Source of the DNA: Algibacter sp. L3A6
GTDB lineage: Bacteria > Bacteroidota > Bacteroidia > Flavobacteriales > Flavobacteriaceae
DNA: 64,000 bases
Direction of reading: 5' to 3'
Assembly (NCBI RefSeq): GCF_009796825.1
Contig: NZ_CP047030.1
Coordinates: 4,214,501 to 4,278,500 of the forward strand
Part shown: positions 1 through 8,279 of the stretch, in pieces
Position numbering within the stretch: position 1 is the first letter of the stretch
How the letters are laid out: every line of letters starts with the position of its first letter
Notes under the pieces: generated by a model
The model's input: only the letters and a program-made list of their open reading frames with translations
The model's database searches: none
Told to the model about the DNA's origin: nothing
Translations under genes and position numbers: made by a program

Positions 1-42
1 TAAAACTATGATAATTTTAAAATTTTTCAATAGAAAATTCAT
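1..42 (-). CDS. Start of a leftward secreted protein (partial)
   Basis: An ATG at 42 on the minus strand opens a frame that stays open to the window edge. It reads MNFLLKNFKIIIVL, a basic then hydrophobic start typical of a signal peptide. The gene is called mainly because a complete promoter module lies upstream at 87-124, which leaves a leader of about 40 bases. Only 14 codons are visible, so the product is unknown. It is divergent from the gene at 339 and probably belongs to the same regulon. Confidence 0.5.
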   Translation of the reverse strand, partial: MNFLLKNFKIIIVL

Positions 43-82
43 ACGTGATACAACTTGTAATTATTAGACTCTTTAATAAGTT

Positions 83-98
83 TGTGTAAATAAACACA
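83..98. promoter_or_regulatory. Inverted repeat TGTGT-N6-ACACA
   Basis: TGTGT (83-87) and ACACA (94-98) are separated by six bases and overlap the -7 box of the leftward promoter. The GTGT-N6-ACAC geometry recurs upstream of the GntR regulator at 48871-48892. GT-Nx-AC inverted repeats are usual for GntR-family operators, so this may be a repressor site. Two occurrences are thin evidence. Confidence 0.3.
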
Positions 99-124
99 TA
101 AATGTTATAAAATCTATCCTGCCC
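87..124 (-). promoter_or_regulatory. CAGGAT promoter module for the leftward gene
   Basis: On the minus strand GGGCAGGATAG (114-124) is followed after exactly 19 bases by TTTATTTA (87-94). The same -7 variant with the same spacing occurs at 14245 and 27234. It would start transcription near position 80, ahead of the ATG at 42. Confidence 0.6.
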
Positions 125-259
125 TTTACTGCCTATCACTATTAGGCTAAGAAGATAAACTAGAGATTATACAAGTGTATTACCTTATTAAACATATTCC
201 TTTTTTCACTAATTACTCAAAAGGAAAAACAAGTAGCTATAATTAGCTTAAACCATAAA

Positions 260-297
260 CGGCAGGATGCAAATAGACCTTCAAAAAGATATATTTG
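260..297 (+). promoter_or_regulatory. CAGGAT promoter module for the gene at 339
   Basis: CGGCAGGATGC (260-270), 19 bases, then TATATTTG (290-297), a perfect TAnnTTTG box. The 11-mer and the box are identical to those at 1753-1790. A weak half-site, CATAAA, lies 9 bases upstream of CAGGAT. Confidence 0.75.
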
Positions 298-338
298 ACA
301 TTATTTACAACTGTTATATTAAATTTTAAGCGCAATTA

Positions 339-1613
339 ATGCATACCTATAAACTCATTTTTTTAAGCGTACTATTTTTTACAATCTTACCCTCAACGCT
401 AGTTTCACAAGAAAATCAGGGGTCACAAAAACCTTCTGAAACTTATGATATCATCTCAAAATCTAATCCTAGAATAACAACGCATCATTTAACATCTGGC
501 ACATCTGGATTTCAAATAGGCATTACCTCAAATGCGGGCGGTATTATTAATGAAGTTGTACTCCCTGGTTTAGGCGATATTATGAGATTTGCATCAGACA
601 TGTATGGTAGAGCCGGACAAGTAGCCATAAGAGATCGCGCTCACGGAGGCAGATATAATCCAACTCAGGCAGGTTTTAATGAAACCTTAGGTTCAAAATG
701 TACTATAACCCAATCCTCAGATAAGAAAACACTAATAATAGACCCCAGGCCTTTAGCACTTTGGCACGGCGATGGTAAATACGACTTCACAAGATGGGAA
801 AACATTGGAGATGATCCTTATAGAAAAGATGCTGGAAAAACAGATGAAGATGGTTTATATGAAGAATACTTACCCGGAAAACAATTAGATGAAGTTAAAA
901 GCGAGTTTGATTATTATGGTACTTATGAAGATCTTTCAGGAAAACATGGCATTACAACCGCTATCATAAGGCATTACTACCAAATATCATTTATTCGTCC
1001 TCCAGGGCATTGTATTAATCAACATCGGGCTGGTACAAAATTATGGAAACCAATGCATCTTCAACAAGATATATCTGTTGATGCTCCTAAAGGTTTACAT
1101 GAAGGCACAGATAAGGACATGAATAACATGTTTGGTGTTTGGTCTCTAAGACACGATAGAAATAAATGGATTCCTAAGCATGTATATTATCGTAAAAATA
1201 ACGGGAAATGGAAATCAAAATTGGCAGATGGTATAGAAGATTGGTTTCCTAGTTGTGATAACACCGTATTTATTAGTGCCGATTCTGACAATCCATTAGA
1301 AGGAAAAGCTTTAGGTCTTTATCGCCCTAAAACAGAAATTAACAGAGAGGTTATCATTGGTATTAATGAAACAAATGGAAGTATTGTTTATACCGATAAA
1401 AGAGATAGTGATAATAGCATAACCTATAATCTCAAATGCGTTCCTAAAATGAGTAAATATGGTTTTATGAATACGAATAATGGTATGATTAATAGAACCC
1501 GATTGGATGCCAATATTTATGAAGCCTATAGAAATGAAGTTTATATTCTGTACGGAACGCCTAAAGAAATAATGGATGCTATTGCGCTTTTGGATGTTAT
1601 TTTGGGTATTTAA
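339..1613 (+). CDS. Secreted protein of unknown family, paralogue of the protein at 14448
   Basis: This is a 424-residue protein with an N-terminal signal peptide (about residues 1-23, ending near LVSQ). I do not recognise the family. It is clearly paralogous to the protein at 14448-15989: both carry a glycine-rich core (YGR.GQ..IRD...GG.YNPTQAGF), then a DFDYYG.YED segment, an R-H-Y motif and a late GTP.EI segment. Unlike its paralogue it has no T9SS C-terminal domain. Conserved Arg, His and Tyr residues and the setting among rhamnosidases and sulfatases make a carbohydrate-active role, possibly a lyase, plausible, but that is inference. It is transcribed alone from its own CAGGAT module. 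Confidence 0.85.
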   Translation: MHTYKLIFLSVLFFTILPSTLVSQENQGSQKPSETYDIISKSNPRITTHHLTSGTSGFQIGITSNAGGIINEVVLPGLGDIMRFASDMYGRAGQVAIRDRAHGGRYNPTQAGFNETLGSKCTITQSSDKKTLIIDPRPLALWHGDGKYDFTRWENIGDDPYRKDAGKTDEDGLYEEYLPGKQLDEVKSEFDYYGTYEDLSGKHGITTAIIRHYYQISFIRPPGHCINQHRAGTKLWKPMHLQQDISVDAPKGLHEGTDKDMNNMFGVWSLRHDRNKWIPKHVYYRKNNGKWKSKLADGIEDWFPSCDNTVFISADSDNPLEGKALGLYRPKTEINREVIIGINETNGSIVYTDKRDSDNSITYNLKCVPKMSKYGFMNTNNGMINRTRLDANIYEAYRNEVYILYGTPKEIMDAIALLDVILGI

Positions 1614-1752
1614 TTTAAACTGAAAAAATATTTGAATACTAAAAAAATGATGATAAAATTAATAAATATCTTCATTTTTAGAAAAAACAACAAAACCAGA
1701 ATAGAAATATTACTCAAATTACACCTGGTTCAGCTTAAAGATAGCACAGGAA

Positions 1753-1790
1753 CGGCAGGATGCGAATTACATAGAGGAATTTTATATTTG
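1753..1790 (+). promoter_or_regulatory. CAGGAT promoter module for the FAS1 lipoprotein
   Basis: CGGCAGGATGC (1753-1763), 19 bases, TATATTTG (1783-1790). A second half-site, CAGGAA, lies exactly 9 bases upstream of the core, making a direct repeat CAGGAACGGCAGGAT. With the site at 260 this is the best match to the consensus. Confidence 0.78.
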
Positions 1791-1820
1791 CTTCAACAAA
1801 TAAACTAAACCCTTGTAAAT

Positions 1821-2840
1821 ATGAAAACATTAAGCTATCTAAAAAAAATATCTTTAATCGCATTAGCGACTTTTGTAATTTCATCTTGTGAAGAAGATGG
1901 TATTACTCAAATTAAGAATGATGATGGTGATGCTATAAATACTGAAGAACTGAATATTATTGAAATTTTAAGTGCGGATCCAAATTTTAGTTCTTTTGTT
2001 GCATTTTTAGAGGAAGCTAACCTAACTACTGTTTTAGCTGCGGATGGAAAGAAAACCATATTGGCACCAACAAATGACGCTTTTGAAAATTATATTGATG
2101 ATAATGATTTTCTTAGTTTTGAGGATATACCAGATACAGCTTTATCCGAACTTTTATTAAACCACGTTATACCAGATAGCAGTTACACGACTACAGGCCT
2201 TAAAGCGCTAAGAACTGGATATGATAAAACTTTGGCAACAGGACCAAATAATACTAACGTAAACATCTATTTTAATGGAATATCTGGATTAGCTTTTAAC
2301 TCTGTACCTGTAACTGGTAATCAAATTAACGCTAAAAATGGTACTATACATGTTGTAAATGGTGTTGTTCCTCCAGCTACTCTTGCAGCATTAATTAGCT
2401 CAAATACCAGCTTTTCGGGTTTAGTTGATGCTATTATTCACGTAGAAGATTCAGGTTCTCCAACACTTCAACCATCCTACAGTGAAGTTTTAAATAACCA
2501 AACAGAATTAGGCCCTTTTACCGTTTTTGCACCATTAGGATCTGCATTTAACACTTTAAAAACAAGTTTAGGAGTTCAAAATATAGAAGATATCCCTACA
2601 GAAAGAGTTGACGCTGTTTTGTTAAGACATATTGTTAATGGAATAACACCAATTGACGGGTTTGTTGATGGAGAAATAACAACTTTAGATGGAGGAACAA
2701 TTACTGTAAATATGGCTGGTTTAACACTTACAGACAAGGACGGTACTGGCAGAATACTTCCAGCAATAAGTAACTTACAAGCTACAAATGGTATTTTACA
2801 CGTTGTAAATAGAGTCATTGGAGAAACGACAAAGGAATAA
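1821..2840 (+). CDS. Fasciclin (FAS1) domain lipoprotein
   Basis: This 339-residue protein starts with a lipoprotein signal (FVISSC, lipid Cys near residue 23). Two FAS1 domains follow, at about residues 45-185 and 195-335. Each contains the family hallmarks: an N-terminal 'TVLAADGKKTILAPTNDAF' or 'GPFTVFAPLGSAF' segment, and a C-terminal 'NGTIHVVNGVV' or 'NGILHVVNRVI' segment. FAS1 domains mediate adhesion or glycan and protein binding. FAS1 lipoproteins are often found in Bacteroidota glycan loci, so a surface glycan-binding role is inferred. It is monocistronic, between its own CAGGAT module and a terminator at 2872-2908. Confidence 0.9.
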   Translation: MKTLSYLKKISLIALATFVISSCEEDGITQIKNDDGDAINTEELNIIEILSADPNFSSFVAFLEEANLTTVLAADGKKTILAPTNDAFENYIDDNDFLSFEDIPDTALSELLLNHVIPDSSYTTTGLKALRTGYDKTLATGPNNTNVNIYFNGISGLAFNSVPVTGNQINAKNGTIHVVNGVVPPATLAALISSNTSFSGLVDAIIHVEDSGSPTLQPSYSEVLNNQTELGPFTVFAPLGSAFNTLKTSLGVQNIEDIPTERVDAVLLRHIVNGITPIDGFVDGEITTLDGGTITVNMAGLTLTDKDGTGRILPAISNLQATNGILHVVNRVIGETTKE

Positions 2841-2871
2841 GTGAATTTATTAACTATAAATTATGTTCCTT

Positions 2872-2908
2872 AAAAAAAACGTCTTAAGAAATTAAGGCGT
2901 TTTTTTTA
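2872..2908 (+). terminator. Rho-independent terminator after the FAS1 gene
   Basis: An A-rich arm, ACGTCTTAA, loop GAAA, TTAAGGCGT (one G-T pair), then a run of eight T. It sits about 30 bases after the stop codon of the FAS1 gene. Confidence 0.8.
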
Positions 2909-2919
2909 TGTATTTAGGT

Positions 2920-3010
2920 CCCTATTACCACACCAAGTGATTCCTGTGGTAGCGTGGGAATAAAGCCCTAACTCTCGATCGTTTATAACGAGTGCCGTCT
3001 AAAACATCAA
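2920..3010. other. Structured non-coding stretch before the GH78 operon
   Basis: No ORF is seen. Base composition is less AT-rich than its surroundings. TACCACA (2926-2932) pairs with TGTGGTA (2945-2951), and a second short inverted repeat CTCG...CGAG lies near 2974-2992. It lies upstream of the promoter at 3038, so it is not part of that leader. It may be a relic or a small structured RNA; I cannot assign it. Confidence 0.3.
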
Positions 3011-3037
3011 ATCTTTACCTTTTTATTAAACGTGAAG

Positions 3038-3075
3038 CAACAGGATACTAAAACCTATTTAAAATCCTAATATTG
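3038..3075 (+). promoter_or_regulatory. CAGGAT promoter module for the GH78-sulfatase operon
   Basis: CAACAGGATAC (3038-3048), 19 bases, TAATATTG (3068-3075, seven of eight positions of TAnnTTTG if one T is replaced by A). The leader to the ATG at 3126 is about 45 bases. Confidence 0.65.
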
Positions 3076-3125
3076 TTAATAGCCTCTATGGCGTATTATC
3101 AACTAACCAAAAAGTATTAGGACAA

Positions 3126-5933
3126 ATGCATAAAAAAATAATTCTTCTTTTTTTAGTAGCTATTACATTTTCTTGTCAAAAATCTAATGAAGCTATCTCT
3201 ATTAATAAAATAACCGTAAACTATTTTGAGAATCCTTTGGGAATTGATGATCCACATCCAAGTATTAGTTGGTCAATGTTTTCAAATGAAAGAAACAAGA
3301 AACAATCTGCATATCAAATTAAAGTCGCTAATTCAGAAAAAGCACTTGAAGATGATAGTAACCTGTTTTGGGATTCTGGTAAATTAAATTCACATCAAAA
3401 CTCACAAATTCGCTATGCTGGAAGCAAACTGAATTCAGGACAAAGTTGTTATTTCAAAGTCAAAGTTTGGGACGAAAATGATGTCGCTTCAGAATGGAGC
3501 AAAACCCATTTCTGGACCATGGGTCTGCTTAACGAAGACGATTGGAAAGCAAAATGGATTGGTTTTAAAACAGACGATAAAAATAAGCAAGACACCTTGC
3601 ACTTACCTCCTGCTCCATATTTAAGAAAATCATTTGCAGTTAACAAAACAGTTCAAAAAGCAACACTTTATGTAACTTCATTAGGTGTTTTTGAAATAGC
3701 ATTAAATGGAAACAAAATAGGAAAAGATTTACTAACGCCTGGGTGGACTAATTATAATAAACGCATCTATTATAAAACCTATGATGTTAGCAATGCCATA
3801 AACAAAGGAGAAAATACGCTAGGTGCTATTTTAGGCGATGGTTGGTATGCCGGTTATGTTGGCCCAAAAGTATTATCAAAGCCAAGAAACAGAGAACTAT
3901 ATGGTTTACATCCGGCTTTATTATCGCAATTAGAGGTTGAATATGAAGATGGCACCAAAGACATCATCGTTTCAGATGACAGTTGGAAAGCTAAGGAAGG
4001 CCCCATAGTTTATGCCGATTTACTTATGGGAACTGGTTATAACGCTAATTTAGAATTGACCAATTGGAACACTTCGGATTACGATGACCAAAATTGGGAT
4101 AACGTATTCATTCATAAAGGAACAGAAGGCAAACTGCAAGCATATCCCGGAAATAATATCCAAGTTTATGATGAATTAAAACCTATAGAAATTACAGAAC
4201 CAACCAAAGGCACCTATGTTTTTAATATGGGACAAAATTTTGCTGGTCATGCCCGTTTACAGGTACAAGGAAACAAAAACGACACAATTATCATGCGTTT
4301 TGGAGAACGTTTATACGATGATGGCAAATTAATGACCGAAAATTTAAGATTTGCCCGAGCAACAGATACTTACATTTTAAAAGGCGAAGGTGTTGAAATA
4401 TGGGAACCTAAATTCACATATCATGGTTTTCAATACGTCGAAGTTACAGGTCTTAAAAACAAACCAGATCCCAATACGATTACGGGTATCGCTTTTGGAT
4501 CTTCAACACCCATGGAAAGTGCATTTACCTCTTCCAATACTATTTTAAATAAAATGTTTGAAAATGTGATTTGGACCCAGCGTTCAAATTTCATGGAAAT
4601 TCCTACGGATAGCCCCCAACGCGATGAACGTTTGGGTTGGCTTGGTGATGTTCAGATTTTCTCTAAATCGGCACTATACAATGCTAATCTTGGTGCTTTT
4701 AATAAAAAATGGTTTGCAGATGTTCGTGATGCCCAATATGATTTTGGACCTTATTCTGTTTTTGCCCCTCAACCCTATCCAAAATTAGAATGGTTTTCTC
4801 CTGGTTGGATGGAAGCTGGTGTTATGGTGCCTTACAATACTTTTAAATTTTACGGAGACACTAAAATAATAGAAGATCATTATGAGTCTATGACGCGTTT
4901 TATGGATTATCATATTGAAAAAAGTAAAGATGATAAATTTTATCCTGAAGATTCTTGGGGAGAAGCAAAACCTAAAGGCGGCTTTGGAGATTGGCTATCC
5001 ATGACTGATAAACATTTGGCGCACGATATTATGGCATCTATGTATTATCAATATGCACTAAAAATAATGGCTGAAATGAGTAAAGCCATAGAAAATGATG
5101 AAAAAGCAGATTATTATCAATCTACTTATGAAACTTCTGTTGCTGCATTTATAAAACATTATTTAGATGAAAACGGTAAATTTCAAATTGACGAAACTAT
5201 TTATGGTGATGGGAAAGGCTATTTTGAAGGCGAAAAAGGGTTCACAGGACATACGCAATCGGCATACGCCACAGCCATTTATTTTGATATTCTTCCAGAG
5301 GAACTAAAAACAAAATCTGGAGAACATTTAGTAGCACTTTTAGAAGAAAATGATAATTTACCATCATCTGGTATCTTAGGAATTCGACAATTGCTTCCTG
5401 CACTTTCTAAAATTGGTCGTTCAGATTTAGCATACCAAATATTACTTAAAAAAGAATATCCTAGTTGGGGCTTTCAAATTGCAAATGGTGCCACCACTAT
5501 TTGGGAACGTTGGAATAGTTACACACCAGAAAAAGGATTTAACGGCGAAATGAATGCTAAAATGAATTCCTTTAACCATTATGCTTTTGGTGCATTTTCT
5601 CAGTTTCTATTTAGTGATATGGCTGGTATTAAAACTGAAGATGCAGGATTCAATAAGATTATTATCCGTCCTAATTTGGGCGATAAATCATTATCAAATC
5701 TTAAAGGAGAATATGGTTCTATAAATGGCAAGATTGTGTCTTCTTGGTCTATTAAAGACAATACATTTTCATTAGAAGTTGAAATTCCTGTTAACACCAC
5801 AGCTAAAGTATTTATCCCTGCCAAAAAAGAGTCTGTTATTAAAGAAAATAATATAAAAATATTAGAAAGAGAAGGTATCTATCAAGTAATAGAAATTGGC
5901 TCTGGAAACTATTCTTTTGAATCTGAAATATAA
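3126..5933 (+). CDS. GH78 alpha-L-rhamnosidase, lipoprotein
   Basis: This 935-residue enzyme should release terminal alpha-L-rhamnose from oligosaccharides in the periplasm or at the cell surface. A lipobox (TFSC, Cys17) predicts membrane anchoring. Order of domains: an N-terminal Ig-like domain (about 25-135, with the ENPLGID..PSISW signature of bacterial rhamnosidases), a beta-sandwich domain starting at DWKAKWIG (about 139), a second sandwich with GDGWYAGYVG (near 237), the (alpha/alpha)6 catalytic barrel containing DSPQRDERLGWLGD (about 493-506, the GH78 acid region), and a C-terminal beta domain. Length fits the family. The stop is six bases before the sulfatase at 5940, so the two form an operon. 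Whether it acts on sulfated or only desulfated rhamnose cannot be read from sequence. Confidence 0.95.
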   Translation: MHKKIILLFLVAITFSCQKSNEAISINKITVNYFENPLGIDDPHPSISWSMFSNERNKKQSAYQIKVANSEKALEDDSNLFWDSGKLNSHQNSQIRYAGSKLNSGQSCYFKVKVWDENDVASEWSKTHFWTMGLLNEDDWKAKWIGFKTDDKNKQDTLHLPPAPYLRKSFAVNKTVQKATLYVTSLGVFEIALNGNKIGKDLLTPGWTNYNKRIYYKTYDVSNAINKGENTLGAILGDGWYAGYVGPKVLSKPRNRELYGLHPALLSQLEVEYEDGTKDIIVSDDSWKAKEGPIVYADLLMGTGYNANLELTNWNTSDYDDQNWDNVFIHKGTEGKLQAYPGNNIQVYDELKPIEITEPTKGTYVFNMGQNFAGHARLQVQGNKNDTIIMRFGERLYDDGKLMTENLRFARATDTYILKGEGVEIWEPKFTYHGFQYVEVTGLKNKPDPNTITGIAFGSSTPMESAFTSSNTILNKMFENVIWTQRSNFMEIPTDSPQRDERLGWLGDVQIFSKSALYNANLGAFNKKWFADVRDAQYDFGPYSVFAPQPYPKLEWFSPGWMEAGVMVPYNTFKFYGDTKIIEDHYESMTRFMDYHIEKSKDDKFYPEDSWGEAKPKGGFGDWLSMTDKHLAHDIMASMYYQYALKIMAEMSKAIENDEKADYYQSTYETSVAAFIKHYLDENGKFQIDETIYGDGKGYFEGEKGFTGHTQSAYATAIYFDILPEELKTKSGEHLVALLEENDNLPSSGILGIRQLLPALSKIGRSDLAYQILLKKEYPSWGFQIANGATTIWERWNSYTPEKGFNGEMNAKMNSFNHYAFGAFSQFLFSDMAGIKTEDAGFNKIIIRPNLGDKSLSNLKGEYGSINGKIVSSWSIKDNTFSLEVEIPVNTTAKVFIPAKKESVIKENNIKILEREGIYQVIEIGSGNYSFESEI

Positions 5934-5939
5934 AATCAT

Positions 5940-7859
5940 ATGAAATTACTATCCTTTTTTTTAATGTCAACAATGCTCCTTAATGCACAGCAACAGGACA
6001 CTTTGAAACAAGCTTCAAAACCAAATATCCTCTGGATTGTTGCTGAAGATCATGGCCCACATATGGGTGCTTATGGCGATACTTTTGCTACCACTCCAAA
6101 CATAGATGAATTTGCAGAGAAAGGCATGTGTTATAATTACGCATGGTCTTCTGCTCCCGTTTGTGCACCTGCTAGAACCACACTTTGGTCTGGCATTTCT
6201 GGACCAAGTTCAGGTGGAGAGCACATGCGTAGTATGTCTCCCTTTCCTGAAGGAAAAAATATGTTTCCTAAATATCTCCGAGATATAGGATATTACTGTT
6301 CTGGAAACGGAAAAGAAGATTACAACCTAAGTACTCCTAAAGGGGTTTGGGATGAATCTTCTAACAGAGCACATTACAATAAGCGCAAACCCGGACAACC
6401 CTTTTTTGCCTATTTTAATAATACACAAAGTCATGAAGGTCATATACATGACATAACTCGAACTGCTAAAAACAAGAGAAAATCATCTTTACACGACCCT
6501 GCCAAAGTAAAATTACCAAAATACCATCCAGATTGTGAAGCTATGCGATTAGAATGGGCTGCTTATTATAATAGTATTTCTGTGGTAGACTCTGTTGCGG
6601 GTAAACGTCTTGCTGAACTTGCAGAAGCTGGATTAGAAGATAATACTATTGTTTTCTATTTTGCCGACCATGGCGGTGGACTTGCTCGTAATAAACGTTG
6701 GCCTAATAATGCGGGGCTTCAAGTACCAGTCGTTGTTTATTTTCCTGAGAAATGGAAACATCTTGCTCCTAAAGAATATAAAGCTGGTGGGCGGTCTGAT
6801 CGTTTAATTAGTTTTGTTGATTTTGCACCAACCATGCTTAGTATTGCAGGTATTGAACCTCCACAATGGATGCAAGGACATCCTTTTGCAGGAAGCTATC
6901 AAGAAAAAGAACAACCCTATGTTTATGGATTTAGAGGACGTATGGACGAGCGTTTAGATTTGGTAAGAACTGTTTCTAACGGACGTTATGTTTATATCAG
7001 AAATTATATGCCGCAATTTTCACAAGGACAACGAATCGATTCACAAATACGTTTTCACTTTTCTTCAACTGCTGCTTGGAAAAAATTGTATGACCAAGGA
7101 AAACTAAACAAAGCACAAAGTCTTTTTTGGGAGACTCCAAAAGCTCCTGAAGAATTATATGATCTAAAAAATGATCCTGACGAAGTAATAAACTTGGTGT
7201 CTTCTAAAGAGCATCAAAGTATTTTAAATGAAATGCGTAAGGCTCAAAAAGAGTATGCTTGTACTATAAAGGATGTTGGATTTATTCCAGAAAACGAACG
7301 TTTTAATACAGAAATTGCTCTCTACGACTTTGGTCAAAACAAGAAACTTTACCCTTTCAAAAAAATTATTGCTACGGCTGAAATGGCTTCGTTAATGAAA
7401 CCTGAAGATATCTCTGACTTGACTCATCTTATGTCTGATGAAAATAAAATAGTAAGATACTGGGCAACTATGGGAATAATGATGCACGGTAAAAATGCAG
7501 TAGAACAAAACAAAAAAGAGCTAGTAAAAGCGCTCTCAGATACTTCTGATGATGTGAAAATTGCAGCTGCGTGGGGTTTAGTCAAATATACTTCATCTAA
7601 ATTCTCTAAAGACGCATTACAATTACTCTCTGAACAAGCACTAAGAAAAGACAATATATTTGTTGTTATTGCTGCTCTCACAGCTTTGGATGATTGCGAA
7701 TTAAAAACGAAGAGTTTACAAAATGATTTTGCTAAATGGGAAATAAACCCTGAAACACCTAATAAACGTTACGCATCATACCCTGGTAAATTAATGACAA
7801 GTATATATCTTCGCTATGGTATACCTGTAAAAAAAGGAAAGAAGAAGAACAGAAAATAA
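5940..7859 (+). CDS. S1-family sulfatase with C-terminal HEAT-like region
   Basis: A 639-residue secreted sulfatase with a signal peptide of about 16 residues (FFLMSTMLLNA). The formylglycine motif is CAPAR with Cys75. Metal-binding residues are seen in the N-terminal EDHGPHMGAYGD and in FADHGGG (near 240). The overall pattern resembles heparan-N-sulfatase-like (SGSH-like) S1 enzymes. Residues after about 490 form alpha-helical repeats (DENKIVRYWATMGIMMHG, DTSDDVKIAAAWGLVKY) resembling HEAT repeats, seen in some members of this sulfatase group. It would remove sulfate esters from sugars of the target glycan. It needs a maturation enzyme not encoded here. It is cotranscribed with the GH78 upstream. 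Confidence 0.93.
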   Translation: MKLLSFFLMSTMLLNAQQQDTLKQASKPNILWIVAEDHGPHMGAYGDTFATTPNIDEFAEKGMCYNYAWSSAPVCAPARTTLWSGISGPSSGGEHMRSMSPFPEGKNMFPKYLRDIGYYCSGNGKEDYNLSTPKGVWDESSNRAHYNKRKPGQPFFAYFNNTQSHEGHIHDITRTAKNKRKSSLHDPAKVKLPKYHPDCEAMRLEWAAYYNSISVVDSVAGKRLAELAEAGLEDNTIVFYFADHGGGLARNKRWPNNAGLQVPVVVYFPEKWKHLAPKEYKAGGRSDRLISFVDFAPTMLSIAGIEPPQWMQGHPFAGSYQEKEQPYVYGFRGRMDERLDLVRTVSNGRYVYIRNYMPQFSQGQRIDSQIRFHFSSTAAWKKLYDQGKLNKAQSLFWETPKAPEELYDLKNDPDEVINLVSSKEHQSILNEMRKAQKEYACTIKDVGFIPENERFNTEIALYDFGQNKKLYPFKKIIATAEMASLMKPEDISDLTHLMSDENKIVRYWATMGIMMHGKNAVEQNKKELVKALSDTSDDVKIAAAWGLVKYTSSKFSKDALQLLSEQALRKDNIFVVIAALTALDDCELKTKSLQNDFAKWEINPETPNKRYASYPGKLMTSIYLRYGIPVKKGKKKNRK

Positions 7860-7880
7860 GCATACCTTATCTATTATAAA

Positions 7881-7909
7881 AAAGCCAGAGAATAAATTTC
7901 TCTGGCTTT
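7881..7909. terminator. Bidirectional terminator between convergent units
   Basis: Perfect 12-bp arms AAAGCCAGAGAA (7881-7892) and TTCTCTGGCTTT (7898-7909) with a five-base loop, flanked by A and T runs. It ends the plus-strand sulfatase operon and the minus-strand EthD operon. Confidence 0.92.
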
Positions 7910-7933
7910 TTCTTTTGATTTGATAAATAACAT

Positions 7934-8257
7934 TTAAATTTTAACTTCACTAATTTGAAAGTAAGGTGTCACATTGGTATAGTTTTTAATATCACCCATA
8001 ATCTCATCTAAATAAGGTTCAAACGCCTTATGCATTTCGTCTATCGAATCAAAATATAGGTGTCCACATGCCATAAAAGTACTTTCTGAACCTCTTTCAA
8101 AGCCACTAAGACCTTGCTCAACTGCTGAGTGCTTTAGAGAATCCCCTAACAACCTTACTACCATTGGAGTATGAATATTACAGTAATAGTCAATATCAAA
8201 ATGACTCCCTTCTTGTTTAGGATATAATGCACTTAATTTTATCATTCCTTTATTCAT
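7934..8257 (-). CDS. EthD-like small protein
   Basis: A 107-residue protein that resembles the EthD family of dimeric alpha/beta ferredoxin-like proteins: it opens with IKLSALYPK, followed by FDIDYYCNIHTPMV and a late EMHKAFEPYLDEIM segment. An alternative start is the Met at codon 5. There is no signal peptide, so it is cytoplasmic, unlike its secreted neighbours. EthD-like proteins are small, mostly uncharacterised accessory or lyase-type proteins. It is the last gene of the minus-strand series, 22 bases after the PhoD-like gene and just before the shared terminator. Function here is unknown. Confidence 0.75.
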   Translation of the reverse strand: MNKGMIKLSALYPKQEGSHFDIDYYCNIHTPMVVRLLGDSLKHSAVEQGLSGFERGSESTFMACGHLYFDSIDEMHKAFEPYLDEIMGDIKNYTNVTPYFQISEVKI

Positions 8258-8279
8258 AATAAATTGTAATTTGTAGTAT

